Notes: a model not told the origin generated them from the sequence alone. 35,217 nucleotides of DNA from Bacteroidales bacterium (GCA_003557765.1 PWNO01000264.1:1-35217), one strand, 5' to 3'; positions 1 through 9,318 are shown, numbered from the stretch's first letter. A program made the numbers and translations.

Positions 1-309
1 CAAAAGCTTGATGCCCCCAGCGGCACGGCCATCACACTGGCAAAAGACATCATCAGCCAGCGTGACAATCTCAGCAGATGGGGCAATGCTGACGAACACC
101 TGCCGGAAAACACCTTACCCATCAAATCGCACCGGATTGATCACATTACAGGAACCCATGTGGTTACTTATCATTCTTTGATTGACAGCATTGAAATCAA
201 ACATACTGCACACAACCGCAGTGGCTTTGCAGAAGGTGCCGTACTTGCGGCTGAATGGGTGCATGATAAACGTGGTGTGTTTGGAATGAAACACTTATTA
301 AACATCTAA
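1..309 (+). CDS. dapB: 4-hydroxy-tetrahydrodipicolinate reductase, C-terminal part (5' end outside window)
   Basis: This is the C-terminal 102 residues of DapB, the NAD(P)H-dependent reductase that makes tetrahydrodipicolinate in the diaminopimelate/lysine pathway in the cytoplasm. The window opens inside the family's substrate-binding motif: the second to tenth visible residues read KLDAPSGTA, whose Lys is the proton donor in characterised DapB enzymes. The rest, including the HTAHNRSGFAEGA stretch, fits the C-terminal domain that completes the dimer or tetramer. The reading frame is open from base 1 to the TAA stop. The lepB start lies 12 nt downstream, so the two are probably co-transcribed, an arrangement common in Bacteroidota. 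The N-terminal Rossmann domain is not in the window. Confidence 0.95.
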   Translation, partial: QKLDAPSGTAITLAKDIISQRDNLSRWGNADEHLPENTLPIKSHRIDHITGTHVVTYHSLIDSIEIKHTAHNRSGFAEGAVLAAEWVHDKRGVFGMKHLLNI

Positions 310-321
310 AAACGACTGATC

Positions 322-1722
322 ATGGTATACATGTTGCTGTTTATATTGTCCTTGCTGGCCGCCGTGGCAGGCCTCTGGAAGATCTTTGAAAAAGCCGGTT
401 ATAAAGGATGGCAGGCCCTGATCCCATTATTTAACTTCTATATCTGGCTCAAGGTGATTGATAAGCCACTCTGGTGGTTTATCTTTATTCTGCTTCCATT
501 CATTAATGTGTTCACCGTGTTGCTGATGGTGGTCGAAACACTGAAATGCTTCCGCAAAGACGGGCTTGGGGAGCAGGCATTGGGTGTCTTGTTACCTTTC
601 GTTTACCTTCCCTGGCTGGGGTTTTCCAAAAAACAGGAATATACTCATCCCAGCAAGCTTCCGGTGATCAAAAAGTCAGCGGCCAGAGAATGGGCCGACG
701 CCATCATTTTTGCTGTCATAGCCGCTTCTGTCATTCGTGCTTTTATGCTGGAAGCCTATACGATACCAACCTCTTCGATGGAGAGCTCGTTGCTGGTTGG
801 TGATTACCTCTTTGTAAGTAAGCTGAGTTACGGCCCACGCGTACCCCATACACCCATCGCATTTCCTTTTACTCACCACACCCTGCCACTAACTGACAAT
901 GCCAAAGCTTATTTAACGTGGATACAATTGCCACACTATCGCTTCCCCGGAATTAGAAGTATTGGCAATAACGACGTGGTGGTGTTCAACCATCCGGCAG
1001 ATCCCATCGACAGGCCGGTAGATAAACGGGAAAACTACATCAAACGATGCCTGGCCATTCCCGGTGATACTTTTGAGCTGCGGGATGCCCGGGTTTACAT
1101 CAACAATGCACGCCTTCCCGACCCTCCGGATGCACAGCATTTTTATCGGGTAAAATCCGATGACCCATTGTCTGCCGGGCGCCTGGAAAGGCTTGGCATT
1201 ACCGACTGGGGTGAAAAACAACCCGGTGTCTACCTGATGGCGATGACTGCCGACAGGGCCGAAAGTCTGGAAACTGTCAGAGGCATCACTGATGTGGACA
1301 AAAGAATCAGTCAAAAAAGTGCAGGTGACCGGCACATCTTCCCTCACCATCGTGCATACCCCTGGAACCAGGACAACATGGGGCCATTGTATGTCCCTGA
1401 AAAAGGGGCCACCGTGGAGATCAATATGCATAACATCCCGCTCTATGAAAGAATCATCAGCGTGTATGAAGGTCATGACCTGCGCATTGAGGACGATGCC
1501 ATTTATATCAATGATGAAATGGCTACTAGCTACACTTTTGAAATGGATTACTACTGGATGGTGGGAGATTACCGGCATAATTCGGAAGACAGCAGGTATT
1601 GGGGCTTTGTCCCAGAAGACCACATTGTAGGCAGGGCTATGTTTGTGTGGTTATCCCTGTCGCCCACCAAGGGGTTCCCTGCGAATATCCGCTTTGATAA
1701 AAGCCTGCGCACCATTAGATAA
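322..1722 (+). CDS. lepB: Signal peptidase I (long Bacteroidota form)
   Basis: Inner-membrane serine/lysine protease that removes Sec signal peptides. The S26 motifs are visible: the catalytic Ser is about residue 152 in PTSSMESSLLVGD, the general-base Lys is about residue 241 in YIKRCLAIPGD, and box E is GDYRHNSEDSR near residue 415 (the usual third residue is Asn, here Tyr). At 466 residues it is much longer than the roughly 320-residue E. coli enzyme. The first 100 residues form an extra N-terminal module with about three hydrophobic segments before the usual anchor helix (residues 125-142), and there is a large insert between the Lys motif and box E. Both are usual for Bacteroidota LepB. 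The start is the ATG 12 nt after the dapB stop; a second in-frame ATG lies 9 nt further on and cannot be excluded. Confidence 0.95.
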   Translation: MVYMLLFILSLLAAVAGLWKIFEKAGYKGWQALIPLFNFYIWLKVIDKPLWWFIFILLPFINVFTVLLMVVETLKCFRKDGLGEQALGVLLPFVYLPWLGFSKKQEYTHPSKLPVIKKSAAREWADAIIFAVIAASVIRAFMLEAYTIPTSSMESSLLVGDYLFVSKLSYGPRVPHTPIAFPFTHHTLPLTDNAKAYLTWIQLPHYRFPGIRSIGNNDVVVFNHPADPIDRPVDKRENYIKRCLAIPGDTFELRDARVYINNARLPDPPDAQHFYRVKSDDPLSAGRLERLGITDWGEKQPGVYLMAMTADRAESLETVRGITDVDKRISQKSAGDRHIFPHHRAYPWNQDNMGPLYVPEKGATVEINMHNIPLYERIISVYEGHDLRIEDDAIYINDEMATSYTFEMDYYWMVGDYRHNSEDSRYWGFVPEDHIVGRAMFVWLSLSPTKGFPANIRFDKSLRTIR

Positions 1723-1819
1723 GTTCACCAAAATGATGGCCGCATTTATTGCGCATTTCTCTCAGCACACCAGTAAGCTTGCATCATTAAATCAAAGCAG
1801 GCCGAAAAAGTAAACACCG

Positions 1820-2209
1820 ATGTCGGAAACGCTGCTGCATATACTGGATATCTTTTTTGTGGTGTTTCACTCCATGCTGATCCTGTTTGTCCTGTTTGGA
1901 TGGATCCCTCGTCCACTAAGGCTTTTGCATCTTATCGTGGTATTGCTCACCGGTGCCTCCTGGTTCATCCTGGGCTTATTCTACGGAATCGGATACTGTC
2001 CGCTCACCGACTGGCACTGGAATGTACTAAGCCAACTGGGAGAAACCGAACTACCAGTTGCTTATGTACAATACATCCTATACAGACTGCTGAGAATCAG
2101 AATCACACCCGCCTTTTCAGACATCATTACCCTTCTGGGCTGGGCCGGCGCACTCCTCACCGCAATATACCTGCAATATAAAAAGCTGCAGAAGCGGAAG
2201 AAAAAATAA
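1820..2209 (+). CDS. Small integral membrane protein, DUF2784-like
   Basis: A 129-residue protein with about four predicted hydrophobic helices (roughly residues 8-27, 33-54, a less hydrophobic central part, and 103-121) and a very basic tail ending in KKLQKRKKK. The central YCPLTDWHW stretch followed by a Tyr/Leu-rich region is typical of the DUF2784 family of short bacterial membrane proteins, whose function is unknown. The assignment rests on that pattern only. It starts 97 nt after lepB on the same strand and may be read through from the dapB-lepB unit; no separate promoter box was seen. It is complete and shows no sign of degradation. Confidence 0.7.
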   Translation: MSETLLHILDIFFVVFHSMLILFVLFGWIPRPLRLLHLIVVLLTGASWFILGLFYGIGYCPLTDWHWNVLSQLGETELPVAYVQYILYRLLRIRITPAFSDIITLLGWAGALLTAIYLQYKKLQKRKKK

Positions 2210-2255
2210 TTCCAATACATTTCCAATACCATCTCTGTGGTAAATTCGTTTACTT

Positions 2256-2263
2256 TATATTTG
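2256..2263 (+). promoter_or_regulatory. Candidate Bacteroidota -7 box upstream of the decarboxylase gene
   Basis: TATATTTG matches the TAnnTTTG box recognised by the Bacteroidota primary sigma factor. No convincing TTTG element was seen 19-22 nt upstream. If used, it gives a leader of about 100 nt that carries the structured repeat at 2303-2344. Confidence 0.45.
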
Positions 2264-2302
2264 TCAGTGAATTCAGACAAATAAAAGTAGATGATTATTT
2301 TA

Positions 2303-2344
2303 CGGCGAGTTTGGCTTCGCCGAGCTCGCAAATGCTCGGTTCAT
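2303..2344 (-). repeat. Dispersed structured intergenic repeat, copy 1 of 2
   Basis: Read on the minus strand, this stretch matches 32339-32379 over about 40 nt with few differences (ATGAACCGAGCA, TTGCGAGC, CGGCGAAGCCAAAC). On the plus strand CGGCGA (2303-2308) can pair with TCGCCG (2317-2322), or alternatively CCGAG (2320-2324) can pair with CTCGG (2335-2339). The two stems share bases and so compete. It lies just upstream of the decarboxylase start at 2374, inside its probable leader. Confidence 0.6.
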
Positions 2345-2373
2345 GTGACCGAAACACACCAATTTGTTTACAC

Positions 2374-3771
2374 ATGAAGAACAAGTACATCGACCTCATC
2401 GAGCAAACCTTTGATTTTCCTCAGGAGGAGTTCAAGGTGGTTGATCACGAACTTTACTTCCATGACATCTGCATGATGGACCTGGTGAAACAATATGGCA
2501 CCCCATTAAAGATCAGCTATCTCCCAAAGGTCAGTCAACAGATACAAAAGGCAAAACGGCTTTTTAACGTAGCAATGGCAAAGGTTGACTACAACGGAAC
2601 ATATCATTACTGCTATTGCACAAAAAGCTCCCATTTCAGCTTTATTCTTGAAGAGGCACTGAAGAATGATATCCATCTGGAAACCTCTTCAGCTTTTGAT
2701 ATATATATCATAGAAGAGCTGCTCAAACTGGGACTGATAGATAAGTCAAGGTACATCGTGTGCAATGGCTTCAAACGTCCCTTATACATGGAAAAGATCA
2801 GTGATCTGATCAACAGCGGGTTTGACAACACCATTCCTGTAATCGATAACAAGGGAGAGATCAGGGTCTACGACGCACTTATCCGAAAAGACAGGAAGTG
2901 CAAGCTTGGTATCCGCATTGCCGCTGAGGAGGAGCCGATGTTTGAGTTTTACACCTCACGGCTGGGCATTAGCTACAAGGACGTTCTGCCATATTATAAG
3001 GAAAAGATTCAGCATGACTCCCGTTTCGAGCTAAAAATGCTCCACTTCTTTATTAACACTGGGATCAAGGACAATGCCTACTACTGGAACGAACTCTCGA
3101 AATGTGTCAATGTATATTGCGAGCTCAGGAAGATATGTCCGGAACTTGACAGCCTGAATATTGGCGGCGGCTTTCCGGTAAAAAACTCTCTGGGATTCGA
3201 ATATGATTATGAATACATGACCGAAGAGATCATCGGACAAGTAAAGCTGATCTGTGCACAGCATGAAGTGCCGGAGCCCGACATTTTCACTGAGTTTGGT
3301 GCTTTTACAGTAGGAGAAAGCGGTGCAGTGCTCTATTCCATTTTGGATCAAAAACAACAGAACGACAGGGAGCGCTGGAATATGATTGACAGCAGCTTTA
3401 TGACCACCCTGCCTGACATCTGGGCCAGCAAGCAGCGGTTTATTCTTTTGGCCTTAAATAATTGGGACAAAGAATATGAGCGAGTAAACCTGGGCGGACT
3501 TACCTGTGACAGCCAGGATTACTATAACGCAGAAACTCATGCCAATGCCGTATTCCTCCCTAAAGTTAGTGAAATGGACACCCAGTATATCGGGATGTTT
3601 CATACCGGGGCCTACCAGGAAACCCTTGGAGGATTTGGTGGCTTGCAGCATTGTCTCATACCTGCTCCCAAATTGGTCATCATCGACAAAGACGATGAGG
3701 GTGAATACCATACCAAGCTGTTTGCCAAGGAGCAAAGCTATAAGTCCATGTTGAAAACTTTGGGCTTTTAA
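2374..3771 (+). CDS. PLP-dependent (fold III) decarboxylase, Bacteroidota arginine decarboxylase type
   Basis: A 465-residue cytoplasmic enzyme of the alanine-racemase-fold group III decarboxylases. The probable PLP lysine is K84 in YCTKSSHF, the phosphate-binding glycine loop is GGGFP (264-268), and the dimer-interface/active-site Cys-Asp motif is CDSQD (378-382). Length and motifs fit the enzymes annotated as biosynthetic arginine decarboxylase in Bacteroidota, which make agmatine for polyamine synthesis. Ornithine or diaminopimelate-type activity cannot be excluded from motifs alone. The frame is open from 2311, but those codons fall in the intergenic repeat and are not protein-like; the ATG at 2374 begins a sensible N-terminus (MKNKYIDLIEQ). 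No agmatinase gene is adjacent. Confidence 0.85.
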   Translation: MKNKYIDLIEQTFDFPQEEFKVVDHELYFHDICMMDLVKQYGTPLKISYLPKVSQQIQKAKRLFNVAMAKVDYNGTYHYCYCTKSSHFSFILEEALKNDIHLETSSAFDIYIIEELLKLGLIDKSRYIVCNGFKRPLYMEKISDLINSGFDNTIPVIDNKGEIRVYDALIRKDRKCKLGIRIAAEEEPMFEFYTSRLGISYKDVLPYYKEKIQHDSRFELKMLHFFINTGIKDNAYYWNELSKCVNVYCELRKICPELDSLNIGGGFPVKNSLGFEYDYEYMTEEIIGQVKLICAQHEVPEPDIFTEFGAFTVGESGAVLYSILDQKQQNDRERWNMIDSSFMTTLPDIWASKQRFILLALNNWDKEYERVNLGGLTCDSQDYYNAETHANAVFLPKVSEMDTQYIGMFHTGAYQETLGGFGGLQHCLIPAPKLVIIDKDDEGEYHTKLFAKEQSYKSMLKTLGF

Positions 3772-3792
3772 CCTGCCTTTTTCGTATTTTTG
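3759..3792 (+). promoter_or_regulatory. Candidate promoter for ftsK
   Basis: TTTG at 3759-3762 and TATTTTTG at 3785-3792 (22 nt apart) match the Bacteroidota -33/-7 elements. The -7 box covers the only upstream alternative start codon (TTG at 3790), which argues that translation begins at the ATG at 3823, leaving a leader of about 25 nt. Confidence 0.6.
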
Positions 3793-3822
3793 TTTTATTT
3801 CTCAGCAAACAAGCCTGCATAC

Positions 3823-6354
3823 ATGCCAGCTAAATCCAATCAGTATAAGAAAAACACCTTTAAGCAACAGGGTAAGCACACAGGCAATGACCTGGAAGGC
3901 CGCGAGATCACCTTATCGTCCATGAAGGCATTTGTCAGAAGCCAACGCCTGAAAAAGACCCTGGGGCTGTTTTTCCTGATCTTTTCTGTATTTTTACTGC
4001 TGGCTTTTATATCTTACCTCTTTACCTGGACGGAAGACGACATATGGCTGGACGGCAAAACATTTAATTGGGAGTTTTTGACAGATGATACACTTGAGGT
4101 AAGCAATATGATGGGCAGGGTGGGTGCCGTTTTGGCGCACCTCTTTGTCAAAAAATGGTTCGGGGTGGCATCATTCCTGGTTCCCTTTATCCTTTTTCTT
4201 GCAGGAGTCAGGATGCTTACCGGCTACCGCCTTCTTCCCCTTAGGAAAAACACCTGGTATGCTGTCTTTTTCTTGTTGTGGGTATCCATCTTTTTAGGTT
4301 TCGTAATTCCGGCTGACCATTTGCTGATTCTCGGCGGGGGATTCGGTTATGAGGGATCCCGGTTTTTGAGCGGTCTGCTGGGCGTGGCAGGCACAGCACT
4401 TTTGTTATTCTTCGCGATGACCGCAGCTGCCATTATCCGTTTTGACCCCAACTTTCATGCAATAGGAGAATTTCTTGGTGGACCGTTCCTCCGGTCATCA
4501 CAAGAAACAGGACAGACTGAAAATGACGGGACTAATATCTGGGCTCCCGATGCTGAGCAGGCAAAAGATTTTCCGGACGGGCCCTCCGGGGAGAAACCGC
4601 CACCAACGGAAACAGAGCAGGACAGTCACACAGGGGAGGCAGAGGCTGAACAGGAAGAGCAACATGAAGCAGGCACCACATTGGAACTTGATGCAGACTT
4701 GGAAGAAATAGATAAAAAGCCTTCTGGTGAAGATCCCGATTGGGAAATCGAAGTGGCCAGCGACAAGGTCACAGGCAGCGACTATCGTGAGCTGGACGAC
4801 CCCTATGGCAATGGAAACGGTGAGGAGTCAAAGATTGCTGAACTTGGAGAGTATGATCCCACACTTGATCTTCCGCGTTTTAAGTTACCCTCTCTGCATT
4901 TACTGGATGACCGGGGTAGCGGAACCATTCATGTGAACAAACAGGAGCTTGAGGAGAATAAAAACCGCATCATTGAGACCCTGAAGAACTATTCTATTGA
5001 AATAGATAAGATCAAGGCCACCGTTGGACCAACGGTTACGCTATATGAAATCATTCCTGCCCCGGGCATTCGGATATCCAAAATAAAGAACCTGGAAAAC
5101 GATATTGCACTGAGTCTCGCTGCATTGGGGATACGCATCATTGCGCCCATTCCCGGCAAGGGAACCATTGGTATTGAAGTGCCTAACAGCCAGCCGGAGA
5201 TCGTGTCGATGAAGAGCATCCTCGCCAGCGAGCGTTTTCAAAACTCCGGCTTTGACCTGCCGATTGGTCTGGGGAAGACCATTGCCAATGAGACTTTTAT
5301 TGCTGATCTGGCCAAGATGCCCCACCTGCTGATGGCTGGTGCCACCGGACAAGGAAAATCCGTGGGGCTAAACGCCATCCTTACCTCTATCCTCTATAAA
5401 AAGCATCCCGCCTATGTCAAGTTTGTGCTGGTAGACCCCAAAAAGGTTGAACTCAACCTGTTCAGTAAGATTGAAAGGCATTACCTGGCGAAGCTGCCGG
5501 ATGCCGAAGAAGCCATCGTGACTGAAACACGCGAGGTAATCCGGACCATTAACAGCCTGTGTGTAGAGATGGACAACCGTTACGATTTGCTTAAGGATGC
5601 CCAGGCACGCAACGTCAAGGAGTACAACAACAAGTTCATTCAGCGAAGGCTAAACCCTAACATGGGGCATCGGTTTTTACCATATATCATTCTTTTCATT
5701 GATGAGTTTGCCGATCTGATCATGACCGCCGGCAAAGAAATCGAGCTGCCCATCGCCAGGCTGGCACAGCTGGCCAGGGCAGTAGGCATCCACCTGGTCA
5801 TTGCCACGCAAAGACCATCTGTCAACATCATTACTGGCACCATCAAGGCAAACTTTCCCGCGCGCATTGCCTTCCGGGTAACAGCAAAAGTCGACTCACG
5901 CACCATCCTCGACAGCGGAGGTGCTGATCAGCTGATCGGGCGCGGGGATATGCTGTTGAGCACCGGCAGCGACCTGCTCAGGCTTCAGTGCGCCTTTATC
6001 GACACACCCGAAATCGAAAGGCTGACAGACTTCATCGGCTCACAACGTGCTTATCCGGATGCCTTTCATTTACCTGAATACGTAGAGGAAGACGTTTCAG
6101 CATCCGACACTATGGATCCGGCAGAACGGGATGACTTTTTTGAGGATGCTGCCAGGCTGGTGGTTAGCACACAGCAAGGTTCTACATCTCTTATCCAGCG
6201 AAAGCTGAAGCTTGGCTACAACAGGGCAGGCAGGATCATTGACCAGCTTGAATCAGCAGGCATTGTAGGACCTTTTGAGGGGAGCAAGGCCCGTGAGGTT
6301 AAAATTAAAGATGAAGCCAGTTTGGAACAAATTTTGCGCCAGGATAATATATAA
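3823..6354 (+). CDS. ftsK: DNA translocase FtsK/SpoIIIE
   Basis: Septum-located, ATP-driven DNA pump that clears the chromosome terminus during division. The 843-residue protein has a basic N-terminus, four or so membrane helices within about residues 45-210, a long acidic Glu/Asp-rich linker (about 225-345), then the motor. Walker A is GATGQGKS at 506-513 and Walker B is FIDEFADL near 624; RPSVNIITGTIKANFPARI follows, as in other FtsK motors. The last 70 residues form the winged-helix gamma domain (IQRKLKLGYNRAGRIIDQLE) that reads polar guide sequences. The ATG at 3823 was preferred to the in-frame TTG at 3790 because a promoter box overlaps the latter. The lolA-like gene follows 36 nt later, a conserved pairing. 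Confidence 0.96.
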   Translation: MPAKSNQYKKNTFKQQGKHTGNDLEGREITLSSMKAFVRSQRLKKTLGLFFLIFSVFLLLAFISYLFTWTEDDIWLDGKTFNWEFLTDDTLEVSNMMGRVGAVLAHLFVKKWFGVASFLVPFILFLAGVRMLTGYRLLPLRKNTWYAVFFLLWVSIFLGFVIPADHLLILGGGFGYEGSRFLSGLLGVAGTALLLFFAMTAAAIIRFDPNFHAIGEFLGGPFLRSSQETGQTENDGTNIWAPDAEQAKDFPDGPSGEKPPPTETEQDSHTGEAEAEQEEQHEAGTTLELDADLEEIDKKPSGEDPDWEIEVASDKVTGSDYRELDDPYGNGNGEESKIAELGEYDPTLDLPRFKLPSLHLLDDRGSGTIHVNKQELEENKNRIIETLKNYSIEIDKIKATVGPTVTLYEIIPAPGIRISKIKNLENDIALSLAALGIRIIAPIPGKGTIGIEVPNSQPEIVSMKSILASERFQNSGFDLPIGLGKTIANETFIADLAKMPHLLMAGATGQGKSVGLNAILTSILYKKHPAYVKFVLVDPKKVELNLFSKIERHYLAKLPDAEEAIVTETREVIRTINSLCVEMDNRYDLLKDAQARNVKEYNNKFIQRRLNPNMGHRFLPYIILFIDEFADLIMTAGKEIELPIARLAQLARAVGIHLVIATQRPSVNIITGTIKANFPARIAFRVTAKVDSRTILDSGGADQLIGRGDMLLSTGSDLLRLQCAFIDTPEIERLTDFIGSQRAYPDAFHLPEYVEEDVSASDTMDPAERDDFFEDAARLVVSTQQGSTSLIQRKLKLGYNRAGRIIDQLESAGIVGPFEGSKAREVKIKDEASLEQILRQDNI

Positions 6355-6390
6355 CGCAGATTGCTTTAAAACTGAACCTGTTATTTCAAA

Positions 6391-7059
6391 ATGCCACACG
6401 ATATGCCATTACTCCGGAACCATCTCCTGCCACTTGTGCTGATAATCTCATCCGGCATCCTGCTGGCTCAACCCCGGCACTATGAAGAAAAGGCAGAAGA
6501 CATCCTCACTGAAGCCAGTAAAGCCCTGAAAGCACATGATGCCGTCAGGATGAGCTTTTCTTACACCATGCAAAATGAAGAACGTGAACAATACGATCAT
6601 GCAGAAGGCTTTATCCTGACAAGCGGCGACAAATTTCACCTGAGGCAGGGAATGTATCACATGATTTCTGATGGAAAGACAGCCTGGACCTTCCTGGAAG
6701 AAGTAAACGAGGTGCATATCAGTTACGCTGAAGATACAGAAGAAGCATTAAGTCCGGTGTCGGTCCTGGATAACTTTCATGAAGACTTTCGTGCGCGCTG
6801 GATACGACTGGAACCCCATGATGATGAGGATATCCATATCATAGACCTTGTCCCACACCAACCGCAGACCTTTTACAAGTTCAGGGTGGCCATCGGCGAG
6901 CAAAGTAACAGCATCGTGTTTTTAGAAGCGCATGACCGCCAGGGTGGCATATATCGTTATGACATAGAAGTCATCGAGACCGATCCAGAAACCAGCGATC
7001 AAAAATTTACTTTTCAGCCGGAAGATCATCCGGGCATTGAAGTGGTTGATTTAAGATAA
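6391..7059 (+). CDS. lolA: LolA-like outer membrane lipoprotein carrier
   Basis: A 222-residue secreted protein with a signal peptide ending around LLAQ (residue 27). The mature part has the LolA/LolB-type open beta-barrel pattern: DAVRMSFSYTM near the start, a FILTSGDKFHL strand, ISDGKTAWTF and a C-terminal alternation of strands. LolA ferries lipoproteins across the periplasm from LolCDE. The position directly after ftsK, as in many Gram-negatives and in Bacteroidota, supports the call more than sequence alone does, since the family is divergent. It probably shares the ftsK promoter. It converges on the LysM gene with only 3 nt between stop codons. Confidence 0.85.
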   Translation: MPHDMPLLRNHLLPLVLIISSGILLAQPRHYEEKAEDILTEASKALKAHDAVRMSFSYTMQNEEREQYDHAEGFILTSGDKFHLRQGMYHMISDGKTAWTFLEEVNEVHISYAEDTEEALSPVSVLDNFHEDFRARWIRLEPHDDEDIHIIDLVPHQPQTFYKFRVAIGEQSNSIVFLEAHDRQGGIYRYDIEVIETDPETSDQKFTFQPEDHPGIEVVDLR

Positions 7060-7062
7060 AGA

Positions 7063-9246
7063 TTAGTCTTCTGAGGCAAGTTCAATCGTGACGGGACGGG
7101 TGACATCCACCCATCGGTAGTTTTTAATGCGGTAAATTGCTGTATGCGTGTTTTCCCAACCATGCTTCTTCCCTGCAACCTGCACAAAATAAAAAGGACT
7201 GTCATATCCCAGTTGATTCAGCCGTGGCAAACATCTTGTAAACTCCTTTCCATAGGCCTCCAGTGCGGTAAAAAAGAAATAGGCGGTTTGCGCTCCATGA
7301 AAAGCATCATGGTCTGGTTCAGTCAGGAATAACTCACGATACCTGCGCACAAAATCAGCAATGTGCGGATCCTGATAGTCGTGGAAGGCATCATTAAAGA
7401 AATGCACGTTCAGGTTCTGCAGGTAATCTATCTCTATGCTCGCATAATCTTCCCATTCAGGTATTCCAAAGATGCTCATATGGTAGTTTCGCCTATTTTC
7501 ATGTAATTGACGCAGGTAGTTCGACACAAAGGGCTCACCCCCTATCAGGGTGATTAACACGTTTTTCTTGTCCTGTCGCATAGCTTTCAGGATCCCTTCC
7601 ATGCCCTCATCTCTGTAAATGACTTCAGTCAAGTTTTCTGGCCTGGGCACCCTCCGCGCCTCTTCCCGGTCAAACATGTCGGGTGACACCCATCTTACCG
7701 CACCGGCATCAGGGATGACCAGGGCGCGTGTCTTTCTGTTGCCCACAAGTGTGCCTTCCAGGTAATAGCCATCTACCCTGGCAAGGTTGAGGCTGTCGTG
7801 CACATAGTTGACCATGGCGATGTTGGTCAACAGGGAGTCCCTGAAGTTGCTAACCACCTGGGCAGCACCAGGCTGATTATCGTGTACGAGGATGATATTC
7901 TGCCTGGGAAAGTGTTGTGAGATGTATTCTCCCACACCTGCCAACATGGTCTCCAGTGATGGACGAACCTTGAACAGATGGGCATTATCCTGCAGCTGCT
8001 GCATGTCAGGCAACATGGGGGACACCACAGGAATAGCAAGCTTTTGAGCATAGTCAGCAACATGCCTTAGCGGGCGTTCATGGAAAGGGCCTATGATTAA
8101 ATCCATGTGTTTGAGTGTATCAGCAGCTGTAAGCGTTTTCACCTTTTCCACATTGCCACAGCCGTCAAAAACATGCAGACGGATATCATTCCCCGCATGC
8201 CGGATCGAATCCAGCGCCACAAGAACACCCTGGTAAAAAGAAATAAAACTGAAAGAGGGATGATTTACTGTGATGTCCTGCATAGCTAGTTGATCTATGA
8301 TCCGATGAAGGTCATGGGTTTCAGGATCTTCATTTCCATCTATCAAAGTGATCAGCCTGTCAATGCCTGCTAAATGCTCTTCGGGAAGATCAAGATTTTC
8401 AAGGTATAGCGGAAGGATAAGTGCAATGTCATAATGGTCCTGGTGCAATGGTTGCAGACAGTAGGAATCGATTTCGGGCATCACCTCACGCTCCGGAGCA
8501 GGAAGAAAGATGAAACGCTCCGCCGGTTCTTCTGGCTCCACTGTTTCTGCCACTTCAGTGTCAAGTGGCACCCTGATCTGCTCACCTGCCCGCAAATGGT
8601 CTTCCACCTCAGGGTTCATCGCCTGTAATTCCATAACGCTAAGACCAAACTCACGAGAGATTCCATACCAGGTTTCTCCTGAACCAACAGTATATAGACG
8701 AAAATCTTCAGCGTCCGGGTCGCGCTCTTTCAATGGGATTCTCAGCACCTGACCCACCCGAAGCATCTCCCTGGCTTGCGGGTTATAAAAAAGAATGGTT
8801 TCCTGGCTCACATCATATTCTCTTGCAAGGCCAAAAAGGGTTTCATGACGCTGCACTTCATGTTCAACGAAGCGCCCCTTGGGCATGGGGGCTACCTCGT
8901 CAAGCCTGATCCTGTCTACCGGCGGAATGGCATCCAGATCATCAGCAACCGGTATGCGGATCACCTGGTCGTAACGCAAACCTTCACGAATATCCGGGTT
9001 TTCTTCAATGATATCCTCCTGCCTTACACCGTAAGCACGTGCTATAGAGTATAGGGTTTGCCCCTGCAACACGGCGTGGAAATAATAGGCCTCACCATCT
9101 ATGTATTGTGGTGTCCTGGAGCGATTGGTGATCTCCACACCCTGCCGTTGGCTTTCTCCCCCATTGGGCTCTTCCTCTTGTGCCATGAGTAAAACATGTA
9201 AGCCCATAGAACCCAATAAGCATATTCCCGCAATGATTTTCCGCAT
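7063..9246 (-). CDS. Secreted protein with three LysM domains and a periplasmic-binding-protein-like domain
   Basis: A 727-residue exported protein with a signal peptide (MRKIIAGICLLGSMGLHVLLMAQ-like, residues 1-23). Three LysM repeats follow at about 57-100, 127-171 and 184-228, each with the NP turn and an R-x-P end typical of peptidoglycan binding. From about residue 276 to the end it resembles a type 1 periplasmic binding fold (YDIALILPLY, DLIIGPFHERPLRHVADYAQKLAIPVVSP), related to branched-chain amino acid binding proteins and LpoA-like regulators. It is plausibly a cell-wall-attached sensor or synthase regulator; ligand unknown. The ATG at 9246 is chosen because the in-frame upstream TTG (9288) would bury the signal peptide. 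Neighbours give no functional clue. Confidence 0.85.
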   Translation of the reverse strand: MRKIIAGICLLGSMGLHVLLMAQEEEPNGGESQRQGVEITNRSRTPQYIDGEAYYFHAVLQGQTLYSIARAYGVRQEDIIEENPDIREGLRYDQVIRIPVADDLDAIPPVDRIRLDEVAPMPKGRFVEHEVQRHETLFGLAREYDVSQETILFYNPQAREMLRVGQVLRIPLKERDPDAEDFRLYTVGSGETWYGISREFGLSVMELQAMNPEVEDHLRAGEQIRVPLDTEVAETVEPEEPAERFIFLPAPEREVMPEIDSYCLQPLHQDHYDIALILPLYLENLDLPEEHLAGIDRLITLIDGNEDPETHDLHRIIDQLAMQDITVNHPSFSFISFYQGVLVALDSIRHAGNDIRLHVFDGCGNVEKVKTLTAADTLKHMDLIIGPFHERPLRHVADYAQKLAIPVVSPMLPDMQQLQDNAHLFKVRPSLETMLAGVGEYISQHFPRQNIILVHDNQPGAAQVVSNFRDSLLTNIAMVNYVHDSLNLARVDGYYLEGTLVGNRKTRALVIPDAGAVRWVSPDMFDREEARRVPRPENLTEVIYRDEGMEGILKAMRQDKKNVLITLIGGEPFVSNYLRQLHENRRNYHMSIFGIPEWEDYASIEIDYLQNLNVHFFNDAFHDYQDPHIADFVRRYRELFLTEPDHDAFHGAQTAYFFFTALEAYGKEFTRCLPRLNQLGYDSPFYFVQVAGKKHGWENTHTAIYRIKNYRWVDVTRPVTIELASED

Positions 9247-9318
9247 AACAATCGTGCTTTTCCTATTATATAAATACGCCTGATTCAAGAAAAAATTTTA
9301 ATGCCAGACTCGTCGAAT

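Noticed and set aside
913..1623. 236-codon minus-strand open frame opposite lepB
   Set aside because: Antisense to conserved signal peptidase motifs, no family features.
3790..3822. TTG-initiated N-terminal extension of FtsK
   Set aside because: The TTG is part of an exact TAnnTTTG promoter box, and an ATG follows 33 nt later.
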